Shown here one piece after another: positions 37,503-47,481 of a stretch of 64,000 bases of DNA (position 1 is the first letter of the stretch; the number at the start of each line of letters is the position of its first letter). This stretch comes from Trebouxia sp. TZW2008 (lineage: Eukaryota; Chlorophyta; Trebouxiophyceae; Trebouxiales; Trebouxiaceae): NCBI GenBank assembly GCA_002118135.1, contig BDIU01000160.1:186001-250000 (forward strand), given 5' to 3'. The notes below the pieces were generated by a model, which was given only the letters and a program-made list of their open reading frames with translations, was not told where the DNA came from and did no database searches. The position numbers were made by a program, and so were the translations under genes.

Positions 37503-39715
37503 TCAAGGCATGGCTGCACCGCTGAAATTATTGATGGCCCGCAAGAAGTCATTGAAGGAGACATTGCCTTCTTTTGCTGAGTGCATGAGCTGCTCACAGA
37601 GTATGAGTGTCCTGCGATGGCTTGGATCCAGCTTTGCTGCGACACACACATCACTGCAGGGCAACATCGCAGTCCTCAAAAAGCTTGCTCAGAGCAACAG
37701 CAGTTGACAACCAGGCCAACATTCCGTCTGATGACAGAGTCTTTGAGTTAGCAGTACCTGATTCTCTCCAGCGTCAAGTTGGCTACTCTGCTATCACCCC
37801 CTGACAGCTTCACAAAAGCATGCCCGAGGCGCTCCAGCTCATACTCATCAAAGCTGGCCATTTGTTGCTGTACAGCTTTGATAAGAGTCATTTGCTTTGC
37901 ACTCTTGTGGCGCAGGGGTGATAGCACCTCTTGCAAGACCTGCACATTTGAGGCAGAAACTCTCGACACACAGTTTGGGCTTCAGCAGTGTTGCTGTGAA
38001 CAAGCAGTCACCACAGATTGTTGCTTATTGTCTGCCTGATGGTGCATTGGTGGCGGGCAATGCCGCCAGCATTTCATGCCAATCCACAAATGCACACAGC
38101 TCAAGCACTTTAAGGCACTTTGGTTGAAAGACTCGGAATCTTCAGGTACCACATGCACGTAGTTGACACTGAACAATAACAGCAGCAAGGGCCACATTGT
38201 ACCTTGTCAGGCTGGGTCACATCAAGTTCTGGCAAGCGGCTTTGCACCACAATGCCCGCTGATGCTGGCAACTGAGCTCTCAGAAAATCATCAAGGGGCG
38301 CCAGGCTTTCATCTGTCAGGCAAACAGCAGCCACTCAAGAAGGGTCATGCCCACTAGCAAGCAGTAGCAACTGCAATTGCTATAACAGCACTGCTCAAAG
38401 CACAATCATCCATCTGCATACAAGTTGCATGGCTTCAATGTCTTACCATCAATCTCAGCCCATGTGCCACAAAGAGGCTTGTCATCTTTGTATTCTGCTG
38501 AGTGTTTCCTGCCCTTTCTGGCCTGTAACATCAGTCCAGCTTTGCATATCAGCCCAACCTGTCTTGCTTCTGCCCTCTACAGGCTTGAAGCATGCAGTGT
38601 TATACCAAGTCAATGCTTCAAAAGCTACAAGCATTGCATTCTGAGGCTGAAGAAAAAGATTGAGCTTGCGTTCACCATGTAGATGGTACCTAGCCCTTCC
38701 CTCTTGTTGTTCTCGTATCTGCCCACAAACACATCACCATTGGCGTAGTAGTACTTGGCTAGACCGCTGCGATGATCCTTCACCCACGACCCCTCATACG
38801 CATCTCCATTGCTGTATTGCATACGCCCACTGCCATGCCGCTGGTTGTTTGCCCAATCGCCTGCTCATAGCGTGCACATCATTAGGTTTTGGCACGTAAG
38901 ATGCATATTGCTAGAAATGGTGAAATGCCAGAGATGGGTTGCTAAATTTTGCGCAGTTACTACATATCTTGTATGAACTTGAACATCAGCATACAATGCT
39001 GAACAAGGCGTCTACGGCACTTACCTTTGTATGTCTCCCCATTGTAGTAATAGCAAGTGCCAAATCCCTCTCTTCTGCCTCTCACCCATTCACCATCATA
39101 CTGCAGTTGTTGGCCCCGCATACCAACCTGTGTCATGCAGTGCAAGCTAAACACCAGAAAGACATGCAGCAAGATATGCAATGTGTTTGCAGAGCAAGTT
39201 GAAATTCCAACAGCACCTGTGTGGTGAAGAATTTTCCTTTGCCATTTGGCTGACCAGCAAGCACCTCTCCCTTAAAAGTGCCACCTCCACACACAAGCTC
39301 ACCAACACTACCACCCTTGCCTGACCCTGTTGCAGGGGCAAGGAAACTTTCACAAGCATGATATTTCAGTAGCAGGGCAAGGCAGCCATTAGTGATGTCA
39401 GAGACCGCCTTTCAGTGGTTTTGCAAGCGCTAAACACTGCACGCCAGGAGTGAAAAGGACAGTGTGAGCATCACCTGTCAAAGACGACACCAGGGGCATG
39501 CGTTCTCGCAGCCCTGCGGCGTTGGATTGTGTGCGGGTATGTCTTCTGGGCAAAACAGGTCTCGGCGGTGCCTGAGCTTGCCGTAGAAATCTCTTGTTTG
39601 GGCCATCGACTTCCACATACTTGACTGATGGCCGGACTGAGGTTACTGGATGTACTGACTTTGAAGGTGACGCAGGCCGCTCTTCTGCTGCATCGTGCAG
39701 CTCGTCAACGGCCAT
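37503..39715 (-). CDS. MORN-repeat protein with C-terminal EF-hand-like region
   Basis: Eight exons join in frame: 39715-39475, 39326-39217, 39127-39025, 38860-38676, 38522-38447, 38312-38203, 37939-37758, 37653-37503, giving 385 residues. The first 80 residues are basic and disordered. Residues about 90-220 hold MORN repeats (GTFKGEVLAGQPNGKGKF, YDGEWVRGRREGFGTCYY, YEGSWVKDHRSGLAKYY, FVGRYENNKREGLGTIY). Next comes EYKDDKPLCGTWAEID and a C-terminal third with EF-hand-like helix-loop-helix units: an ELERLGHAFVKLSGGDSR unit and a final EGNVSFNDFLRAI unit. The loops lack the full set of acidic ligands, so Ca2+ binding is uncertain. MORN repeats bind membranes or act as flagellar scaffolds. An upstream in-frame ATG at 39760 would lengthen the N terminus. 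The gene shares a 235-bp promoter with the GON7-like gene. Confidence 0.88.
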
Positions 39716-39950
39716 GACGGAGCCGCGACCCTTCGCGCAAAGAGCATGGCGATGCAGAAGTGCAGACATGCAGAGCTGCTGGGAAACAAAATCAAGACTC
39801 CACCAGAGTGGAAGCAGTGCATTTGTTGACGCGGTTGTGGATTGCAGCGAGTAGATCGATAGCCTGCGCCAGCTAGGCTGTGTGAGACGTTCAACTACGC
39901 ACCATGCATTGAACTTCGGGGTGTCTGTCTGCACCTCCGTTTAGCAGGAC
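39716..39950. promoter_or_regulatory. Compact divergent promoter
   Basis: Only 235 bp lie between the start codons of the MORN/EF-hand gene and the GON7-like gene, so both promoters must share this stretch. It holds no recognised motif beyond a few GC-rich words. Confidence 0.45.
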
Positions 39951-40346
39951 ATGCAGACTGGGCGTGTGGTGGCTACGCTTGCCTTTAGCGGAGAGGAGAA
40001 GCTAGCTGTCAACCTTCCTGGCACAGGTATTGCATGCAACCAGAGCCGCCTGTGGCTTGACTGGTCCCTCTCACAAACGTTTGCTGTCTTCAGGCAAGAT
40101 CTCGGACAGTATACTTCAACTCAAGAAAGAGGTTTCGGAATTTTTGACTCAGCAAATGACCGCCAGCAATCTTGCAAATGACGAAGGTAAAGTTTTGCTG
40201 TCGAACGTCTCACGTTCAAAATTGGTTCCCTGGCAGGCTCCTAAATATTCAAGTGCACATCTGCAGTGGACATGCTTGAAGAGGTGGTCTCAGACGAGGA
40301 GGAAGCCCCTAAAACGTCCAAAAAGGGCCACAAACGAAAACGATAA
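39951..40346 (+). CDS. GON7-like KEOPS subunit (microprotein)
   Basis: Three exons (39951-40026, 40094-40186, 40267-40346) join in frame into 82 residues ending with TAA. The order is a short beta-hairpin-like start (MQTGRVVATLAFSGEEKLAV), a central helix (KISDSILQLKKEVSEFLTQQ) and an acidic tail followed by the basic KKGHKRKR. This plan (small beta part, L-K-x-x-V-x-x-x-L helix, acidic disordered tail) matches GON7, the small subunit of the KEOPS complex that makes tRNA t6A and which has been reported in Arabidopsis. Sequence in this family is weakly conserved, so the call rests on size and layout. The C-terminal basic stretch suggests nuclear entry. Alternative: an unrelated small acidic nuclear protein. 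Confidence 0.4.
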
Positions 40347-41259
40347 GAGACTGCCCAATATCTTGCAAACAGCACATGCATCAGATGTATCCTGGGGCTC
40401 ACAGCATGCACAGCCAGCAGCGTTGCAACCTAAAAAGCTGTGCCAGCATGATGCCAAGACCAGCAGGCATGCAAACGCACAGCAGGCTGCAATGTGCTTT
40501 GAGTGAGGTCCTCGCAGCATTTCAGACGGCATGACACGTCCCAAAATCATCTCAGAGCTACCTGACACTTCATTGGGCGTTCAATGTGCACAGCATTCCA
40601 GCTGAAAGTGCTTCTGACCCTGTGTTATTATCGCCAGGTCAACGTCTTGCACCGAAGCGCTTGCAACTAGCTGCAGAGCTCAATGGCAGAGGGCACAAGT
40701 GATTTAGCATATCCATGTTTGAACGCAGAGAGTCAGTTGCTGATTTAATGCAGGTTTGGTGAATGAGTAGCTTGCAAAACGCCAGCAAAAGCGTTAAACT
40801 GAGTTTGTCAATGACAGCATTCCCTTTGCTTTCATGTATATTGTTTGCTAAGCTCTTCACACACGCTTGTGATGTGAGGAACTTGGGATCAGCAGATAGT
40901 TTTCAGAATCGTTTATGTCCTCAAGTCGAGTCATACTAATGCAGCAAGTGTAGCTTTCTGCATATGATCAGGCAGTGCTAGCCCACGTCATGAGTTGTGC
41001 TTTCGGACTGCTGTTAGCATGCTTGCATGCTAGAGCATATGAACTGCACAACACTCTGCATATGCATTTGTCAAATCTTTGAGACATCCAGTGCTATCGT
41101 TGAACCTTTCAGCCATGCAAAGCTAAGCACTGCTTGTCACAATATGCCACTCAGTGACTAATTGACTGTGACTACTGTGCAATGTCACCTTCGAGCTTTT
41201 GCCCTCGTTGCCATGGACATTGTCTGTCAAGGAACAATCTGAATTAGTTACAAATGCTA
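40347..41259. other. Tail-to-tail intergenic region, no gene seen
   Basis: About 0.9 kb between the GON7-like gene and the 3' end of the B3 gene. Short open frames exist on both strands but none shows family similarity or joins across splice sites. It is probably 3' untranslated sequence and spacer. Confidence 0.45.
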
Positions 41260-42290
41260 TCAAGTCTGACCTCCGCCAGCTGCATTGTAAGCCTCAAATG
41301 CAGCAGCTTGTGAGTCAAAGTATGCCTGATACAGCTCACCATACACATTCAGTATCACAGTCCAGACCCCATTTTGTTTGACGACGCGGCCAGGGTCATC
41401 AGACAAACCATCCCGCACTGCCCTGAACACCCCATCCTTGAGTGGTGCAAAATACAAAGAGTCTGTTTCTGTGCTGAGCATTGCTGCATTCTGATTTGCC
41501 CCTTGTGCCCGGCGTCGCTTGACAGCAGGCTTGTCACCAGCTGTGGCTGGTGATGTTCCGCGCGGCGGTGGAGGCTTTCTATGTACATCAGATACTGTGC
41601 CTTTCCGGCCAGCAACTATCAGATCACCAGCTGCATTCTTGCCAAATTGAATGACATCGCCTGGCCCCAAGTGATATGCATTTCGCACTTTCTGTGTGCC
41701 TTCCAGCAGATACATTCTGGATTGATTGTTGATCCAGAACCGAAACTTGAAGACAACTTGGTTGCCAAAGGTATCTGTTGCATACAGTTCACTTGGTGCT
41801 TGCTTCTCCAGAAAGGGCAGATGCTTTTCAGCATTTGCCTGCATAGCAATTGAGCCGGCTATAGAGCACAGCAGGCCATTCATAGCGCGGACTGTGACAC
41901 AATCAGCAGAGCAGTGCAACAAACAATACATAGCATGCTTGAATTATTCACTGCAAAAAGCTGCTCTTGAATGCAAACTGAGGCTGACTTGGTCGAGATG
42001 CACCAACACTTGCCTTTGGTACAACAATTCTCCCCTGTGGGTTTATATCGCTGCTGGTTAGCACTTTTTCAAACAATACAGTGGCACCTAAGTCTTCCCA
42101 AGATGTTGCACCTGGCAGACATGCTTCTGTGGTTGCTGCAGGCAAGCCTGAGCTTTCTTGCAGTGGCCCTGCAGGGATGCTGCAGACAGGCGACTTTCAT
42201 CAGAGACGCTGATCACTCCTGCGGTATATTCTGCTTTCCTTGCAATCACCTGTCAGGCTGCAAAAGGGCTGCCTCGGCCACAGCCGACAT
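41260..42290 (-). CDS. B3-domain transcription factor with AP2-like C-terminal segment
   Basis: Three exons (42290-42250, 42179-42014, 41838-41260) give 261 residues. Residues about 38-134 are a B3 DNA-binding domain: FEKVLTSSDINPQGRIVVPK, AEKHLPFLEKQ, FRFWINNQSRMYLLEGTQ and YHLGPGDVIQFGKN. The RFW-x-N-N-x-SRMY-x-LE signature matches the LEC2/ABI3/VAL branch, which binds RY motifs (CATGCA). A basic linker with KRRR (possible nuclear signal) follows. The end reads GVFRAVRDG, GVWTVILNVYGE and AYFDSQAAAFEAYNAA, resembling a degenerate AP2/ERF domain. Intron 2 has a GC donor (AAG|GCAAGT) and its removal is needed to keep the B3 motif intact. The ATG at 42290 is the best start because its exon joins in frame. 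It faces the UIEF-like gene across 670 bp. Confidence 0.88.
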
Positions 42291-42960
42291 GTCTGTATCT
42301 ACACCTTGATCTACACTACTGTATAGCGATAGCCTTGAAACGGATTAAGCTGGGAACCGAGATCCCTGTGATCTCGCCGCGGAGACTGTCTCTTTCATGC
42401 CTTGCCAAGGCTCGCGCGGTCCGGCAGTGACAGCAACTCGTCAAACACTGATTAAGTGAGAATGAAGCTGGCATGGACGCACGACTTGTGCGCTGCAGTT
42501 GTGCATTTCTGCTCCGAGGCGGCACCAGCGCCGCAGATGGAACGCGGTATCAGTCGGAAGCAACCGCAAGTCACAGGTGAACACTCGGGACAGTAAAGGA
42601 GCTGACTCTGTCAGGTTGTCGAGCTTGCTTCGGAGCTCTGCAGGTGAAGTGACAATATGGACTGGGTGCAGAAGAAGAAGATCGGTGACTTCCTGCCTTG
42701 ATAGCAACGAACTGCAGAGCTGAGTTGATCCTGCGAAGCGCAATATACCGCGCCTGTCCTTGCTACATGCCGATGAGAGGGTCAACGGTGCACCCAGCTT
42801 GAGCACTGGCGCTCTAGTCCGACATTGATTGGCTTCTTTCGGTCTTCCAGTTCCTTGTATAGGAGGCAACTTCATATTAAGTCCGCGGTACAGGCAATCT
42901 GTGTTTCCTTTTTGGCAAGTCGCCTACCAGATCACGCGCAGTAGAGCTGATACAAAGGCC
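42291..42960. promoter_or_regulatory. Divergent promoter region between B3 and UIEF-like genes
   Basis: 670 bp between two head-to-head start codons. Open frames on the minus strand here (such as the one from 42875) show no family features. The region is more GC-rich than the flanking introns, as expected of promoter and 5' untranslated sequence. Confidence 0.4.
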
Positions 42961-44646
42961 ATGGATACTGAGATGGCTTTGGGGATGAGCCTTGATGACA
43001 TTATCAACAACCAGAAGAAGCAGAAGCCCTTGGGGTCCAACAAGTCCAAGGTACTTGCTTGTAGCCTAGCGATGACCTGTTCTCAAAGACATGCACAGGC
43101 TGGGCAGCATCACACCTTCAGCCCCAGCAGTGTAGCATACACATCCTGTGCTTTGCAGAGGTCTTTGGTGTCTGCGACTGACAAGCGCTAATGTTGCTCA
43201 AAGCCTCGTCACATGCTCGCAGCCCTTGTGCCTTGAGCTTTGTTTTGCATTGAATTCTGCAGGCAAAATCTGGGCCAGTTCCCAAGCAGCAGAGTCCCAA
43301 AGTATTTCCTGGACCAAAAGGCTTTCAGCGCAATGGCCAGGCAGGCAAAAACAGGCAGCAGCAACACAGCAATCAAGGGCGCAAGACAGGTCAACAGAGA
43401 GCACCCCTGGTACAGGTTGCTAGAAGGTACTGTTGTACACCTGGCTTGACCTTTTTGTTTCTGCTAAGCACTACGCAGAAGTCTCATGCTTTTGATTCTG
43501 ACTTAGTGCATTGTTTCTCAGACCAACACAGAATGGTGGTATTGCAAAGCCAGCACGCAAAGGCCCGCAGACACAAACAAACAAGGGCAATCAGCGTGCA
43601 GCAACCAATATGATACCTGGCATACAAGCTCCCAAACGCACTGGGTCTATGAACGAGCCACTGAAGATCACCATCTCAAATGACAGGTCACAGAGGCCAG
43701 TCCTGGTGAGCCTGCATGTTCAAAATGATATTGCAATGCTATGCATACAGCCTGCATTACAGAGTCAGATCCTGGAACCAATATTTAGCTTGGCAAAGGT
43801 GCATGGCATCAGTGCTGATTCAACCTACAAGGACAAAGATATGGCTGAAGAGCTGACCAGTCGGCTGCTCATCAGCTTTGATGAGCTGTTCAGCAAAGTC
43901 TTTATCCGTGTCAAATACAATGCTGCCACATCTTTGTAGCTGATCTGTGTAGGATATCTGTCAACGTATGGCTGTGCAGATGTGTAGATTGTAATGATTC
44001 ACTGTCTGTGCAGCCACGCCCACAGGCACGGTCTGTCATCCCCAACCCACAGCAGCAGTTCATTGCGCCAGGCCAAGGGCAGGCAGGCAGAGTACGCTCA
44101 ACAGTGCAGGCAGCAAATGGGTACATGCCAGCTGTGATGCAGACAGAGTATGCAGTGGCTGCACAGCCTGTGAGACAGACATTTCAGGACAATGTAAGCT
44201 GCACAGTGTGTTGAAGCATAGAAAACTGTTTTCCGTCTGGCTATGCACATTCTGTGACATGGGCATTATGCTTGCTGACGCATGATGCAACATGTATGTG
44301 TTGCTTGTGGGTGCATGTTGCCACATATGCATGTGCTTGATGTTGCAATCATTGTTAGCATGAATTGAAGGAGTAACCGTCTTTTGTAAATGTGCAGGCC
44401 GGCAGGAACTTGAACAATGCTGCTAGCTATCTGCGAGATCCCTATAGAGGAGATGACTTTGAGAGAGGTAGCATAGGTGGCATGAGATCAGATGCTGCTT
44501 ATGGTCGCACTCAGCGTGTCAGAGCCTATGACAGCCTGCTCGATGACTCCCTTCGAGAAGATGACAGAGGCAGAACCAATTCTTACAATAACAGCAAGCA
44601 GGGGAGGCAGTCTGGCAGAAACAGTCGTGACAAATACAGGCAGTAG
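42961..44646 (+). CDS. UAP56-interacting mRNA export factor-like protein (UIEF/UIF-like)
   Basis: Five exons (42961-43050, 43263-43426, 43522-43705, 44014-44193, 44398-44646) join in frame into 288 residues ending with TAG. Residues 7-20 contain GMSLDDIINNQKKQK, a UAP56-binding motif (x-LDDII-x-x-x-x-x-K) as in ALY/REF, UIF and plant UIEF proteins. The rest is disordered and rich in Gln, Asn, Gly, Arg and Pro, with no RRM, which argues for a UIEF/UIF-type adaptor over ALY. Such proteins bridge the DEAD-box helicase UAP56 and mRNA for nuclear export. The C-terminal exon has repeated R-x-Y and D-R patterns that could bind RNA. If the donor after 43705 is not used, a frame ends at 43939 instead, a possible shorter isoform. 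Confidence 0.6.
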
Positions 44647-45313
44647 ATGATCAGCAAGAACACACAATCTTCAGAGCTGGCCTTCAGTGCTTTTCAAGGT
44701 TTCGACTGGGATCTGCATGCCATTGGACACAGCTTAGTTTGCAAACTCAAGTTCAGACCGCTGTATTCTACCAGAACTTATTGTTCTCATCAGTATAACC
44801 GAAATGTACCTTGTCACGTGGTAAAACAACACAGAGTCTGTCTCTGAAACTTGGGTACTGCTCGCTGGGCAGCCCATGGGTAGTCCAGACGGTCTGGGCC
44901 TATAAACTCTAGCTACAGCTGTGTGCATGAGAAATTTGAGAACAAAGCCTCAAGGGTCGTCTTTGCACACATGTTGCTAATGCAGCAGGCATGCAAGCTC
45001 AGATGCAAGCGGTGGATGTAATTCGGCTAGATTGTCGCTTGTCCGCCAATGACATTGTGTTGCACCACAATACTGCTTGTTCCCAGGAGGGAAAAGGCTC
45101 TGAAACCAGCAACGCCAGCTGGTTCTGACAACCAAGGCTGCAACTTACGATGTGTTCATCTGCCTTTTTTGCGCACAGACTGTGCTGCTGATGACGACTG
45201 CAGACTCGTGACTCGCAGATCACGAGTCACGAGTCGTCAAGCTTTTCTGATACTCAAGCAGCTGATCTGAGACATAAACGACCGTGCACACGCTGTCGTA
45301 GCGCAAGCAACTC
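44647..45313. promoter_or_regulatory. 3' flank of the UIEF-like gene and promoter of CCDC174
   Basis: 667 bp with no coding exon. The last part holds a perfect inverted repeat at 45203-45235 (reported separately), 79 bp before the CCDC174 start codon. Confidence 0.4.
45203..45235. repeat. Perfect 13-bp inverted repeat with 7-bp spacer
   Basis: GACTCGTGACTCG at 45203-45215 is matched by its reverse complement CGAGTCACGAGTC at 45223-45235 around a CAGATCA loop. Each arm contains a TGACTC/GAGTCA half resembling a GCN4/AP-1 type bZIP site. It could be a dimeric factor site or an RNA hairpin in the 5' leader. Confidence 0.85.
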
Positions 45314-47481
45314 ATGACCGATGAACAAAACAGCGATGAAAGAAAGCGTCTGAGGGCAGCCGAGAATCTTGGCTGGCTTGCGGAAAGCGGAACGTCTTAC
45401 AGCAAGAAAAGAAGGCTCATAGAAGGTATAAAACGCTGTTGAGCGGCGCTTGGAAGGGGAACCTACTGACACAGACGCACAACATCGGTTGCGTCAAACC
45501 ACAGGCGTGTCAGGGACTAGCGTGGTGCAGCTCAAGGCCGAGTTGTACAGGGCCCAACAAAATGCAAAACTTGCTGAAGAGGGACTACTTGATGAGGACC
45601 GCAGGGACCGCAAGCAGGCTGGCATTGATGTCGGTGACATACTCCAGCGGAGGAATGCTGGGGTAGATGAGCGCAATGCAAGAGACAAGCTGTCGTACAA
45701 GGTGTGATCTGATTGTCAGGTGAAGCAGGGCTCAATGTGAGCTTAGTCAGCTGACATCGAGCCCCCTCACAGACTGCTTGTATTGCAGACAGATAAGGAC
45801 AGGTTGAACGACTCCTATGCTGCCCTTGAGCGCAAAGCAGAGCTATATGACAAACTCGGCAAGGGGCATTATGATGATGATGGAGAACAGTACAATGTTG
45901 ATTTTCTTGCCAAAGGCTATCTCACTGACGAGATGCGTAGCAGCAGCAACAGAAATCATGCTGTAGACTTGTCAACGCCAATTGACAGTGCTGCTATGGC
46001 TGTCGACGCCACAGGTCAGCAAGTTCACATGCTTTGTATGATACAGTATAACAGCAGCATTGCTTTGCACTCAACTTCATTAGCATATCCTGCCATGCCC
46101 AGCATCATGTTTTGTGTTGCTCGCCATCTCTTTGTTGCACGACCGCTGCTATTTTCCTCAATCCATGTCATGCATAGCAGAGATGTTTGCCATTGCCAAT
46201 GCACTGATGAGCCTTACTGTTTACCAATCAACCAATCAATAGAATTTACAGTCCGGGGTAGGGAGCAAGATGTGACTCATCAGACTTCCTGGCTTGAAAG
46301 CACAGGTGAATCTATGTAACAACCAAAGGCAGCTGATCAGTGTTTGCCTCAAAGAAAAGGCAAATGCCCCGCTGATGAAAGGCTGAACCAAACATCTATG
46401 CAACTCACCTCTGTGCAAAAGTCTCAAAGCTCTTTGGCCGGCCGCCATAGATATGGTAATTGAAAACCTGCTGCTTGAGCAAGGCAAACGCAGTTGTGCA
46501 TGCAAGCGATGGCATGAACAAACTTGTGAAGCATTTTGGGCTGGCTGCTGCAGGCATGCCATTTGATGACATTATGCGTGAGCAAGGCAGACGCAACTGT
46601 ATATGCATGCAATTCCACGAACATGTTTCTGCAGCTATCTGGATGCTGCTGCAGGCATGGTGTCTGATGACATGCTGCGTGAGCAAGGCAGACGCAACTG
46701 GGAAGAAGAGGCTCAGCGGCGATATGAGCTAGAGCAGCAGGCTGAGATTGAGCGAGAACGCAGGGTGGAGGTAATGACAGTTGCACCATTGTCAGTTGTT
46801 GCAAGCGTTTGAGCCTGATTCAGCTGCAGTAGGCATCATGTAAGCGAAAAGCAAGTCTGACAGTTGCACCAGTGTATTGACGCTTGCACCCTTGTCAGTT
46901 GTTGCAAGTGAGTGAGCCTGATTCAGTTGCAGTGGTGGCCATGTAAGAGACAAGCAAGTCTGGACATTACAGCAATGATCACATATGCAGTCATCTATGT
47001 CAATGACATATGCCAAAGCATATTGCATTCGTACGAACAGCAACAAACATAAGCATGAATTGTGTACTATTGCTGTCAGCATGTCCACATGCAGTGAGCT
47101 GCATATGCCAGCAGGCATGCTACATGCCCAAAGCTTGCAGCTCGAAGCTTCAGTGCATTTGTGTCCCTGTTGTCAAGGCAGAGCTTCTCCTTTAGGCCAA
47201 ACTCTGCAGGCAAGACCAACTTCGGGCCTGCGAAGCATCAATAAGCAATTTGCTTATGAGGATTGCTGTAATGCTGACGCAATCGAAGTCAGTGGTGTGT
47301 GTTGCTGCAGAATATGGCAAAGATTGTTGAGCAGACAGAGGCAAGCAGAGAAAAGGCAGTTGAGGCAAAGCGGAGTCTCCAGCAACAAGATGCAGTCAAG
47401 AAAGACCGTCTCAAAGCAGCTTTTTTAAAGAAACAGCTTGACAGTCTCAGGGCAGCCAAGAAGAAACCTCCGCCAAGCTAA
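45314..47481 (+). CDS. CCDC174: CCDC174-like coiled-coil protein
   Basis: Exons: 45314-45425; from about 45475 (or a nearby acceptor) to 45704; about 45789-46014; 46655-46770; about 47312-47481. The family signature is clear: SVVQLKAELYRAQQNAKL near the start, and ALERKAELYDKLGKGHYDD followed by YNVDFLAKGY in the middle. A charged coiled coil follows (REQGRRNWEEEAQRRYELEQ), and a Lys-rich C terminus (RAAKKKPPPS). Human CCDC174 interacts with the exon junction complex protein eIF4A3 and is nuclear. The predicted protein (roughly 250 residues) is much shorter than the human one, with the conserved blocks kept. Intron 1 is very short, about 49 bp, because the unspliced frame meets TGA. An intron before the fourth exon holds decayed copies of that exon's start. 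Confidence 0.8.
46477..46702 (+). repeat. Three-copy direct repeat covering the 5' end of CCDC174 exon 4
   Basis: The word GAGCAAGGCA recurs at 46477, 46580 and 46681 (periods 103 and 101 bp) within units that also share GGCTGCTGCAGGCATG or GCTGCTGCAGGCATG. The third copy is the real exon start (GMVSDDMLREQGRRN). The second encodes GMPFDDIMREQGRRN after its own TGCAG but then runs on without a matching continuation. The first is more decayed. Confidence 0.85.
46781..46965 (+). repeat. Two-copy direct repeat in a CCDC174 intron
   Basis: A unit starting TTGCACC and including GTCAGTTGTTGCAAG, GAGCCTGATTCAG and AAGCAAGTCTG occurs at 46781-46861 and at 46884-46963, period 103 bp. It starts just after the donor of exon 4. 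Confidence 0.85.

Noticed and set aside
39398..39934. Extended N terminus of the MORN protein from ATG at 39934
   Set aside because: The upstream part is Cys/Leu-rich without signal or repeat character and would run into the GON7-like gene's promoter; ATG at 39715 is simpler.
41726..42309. Plus-strand open frames opposite the B3 gene (41726-42061 and 41971-42309)
   Set aside because: They lie antisense to exons that spell a clear B3 domain and show no family features.
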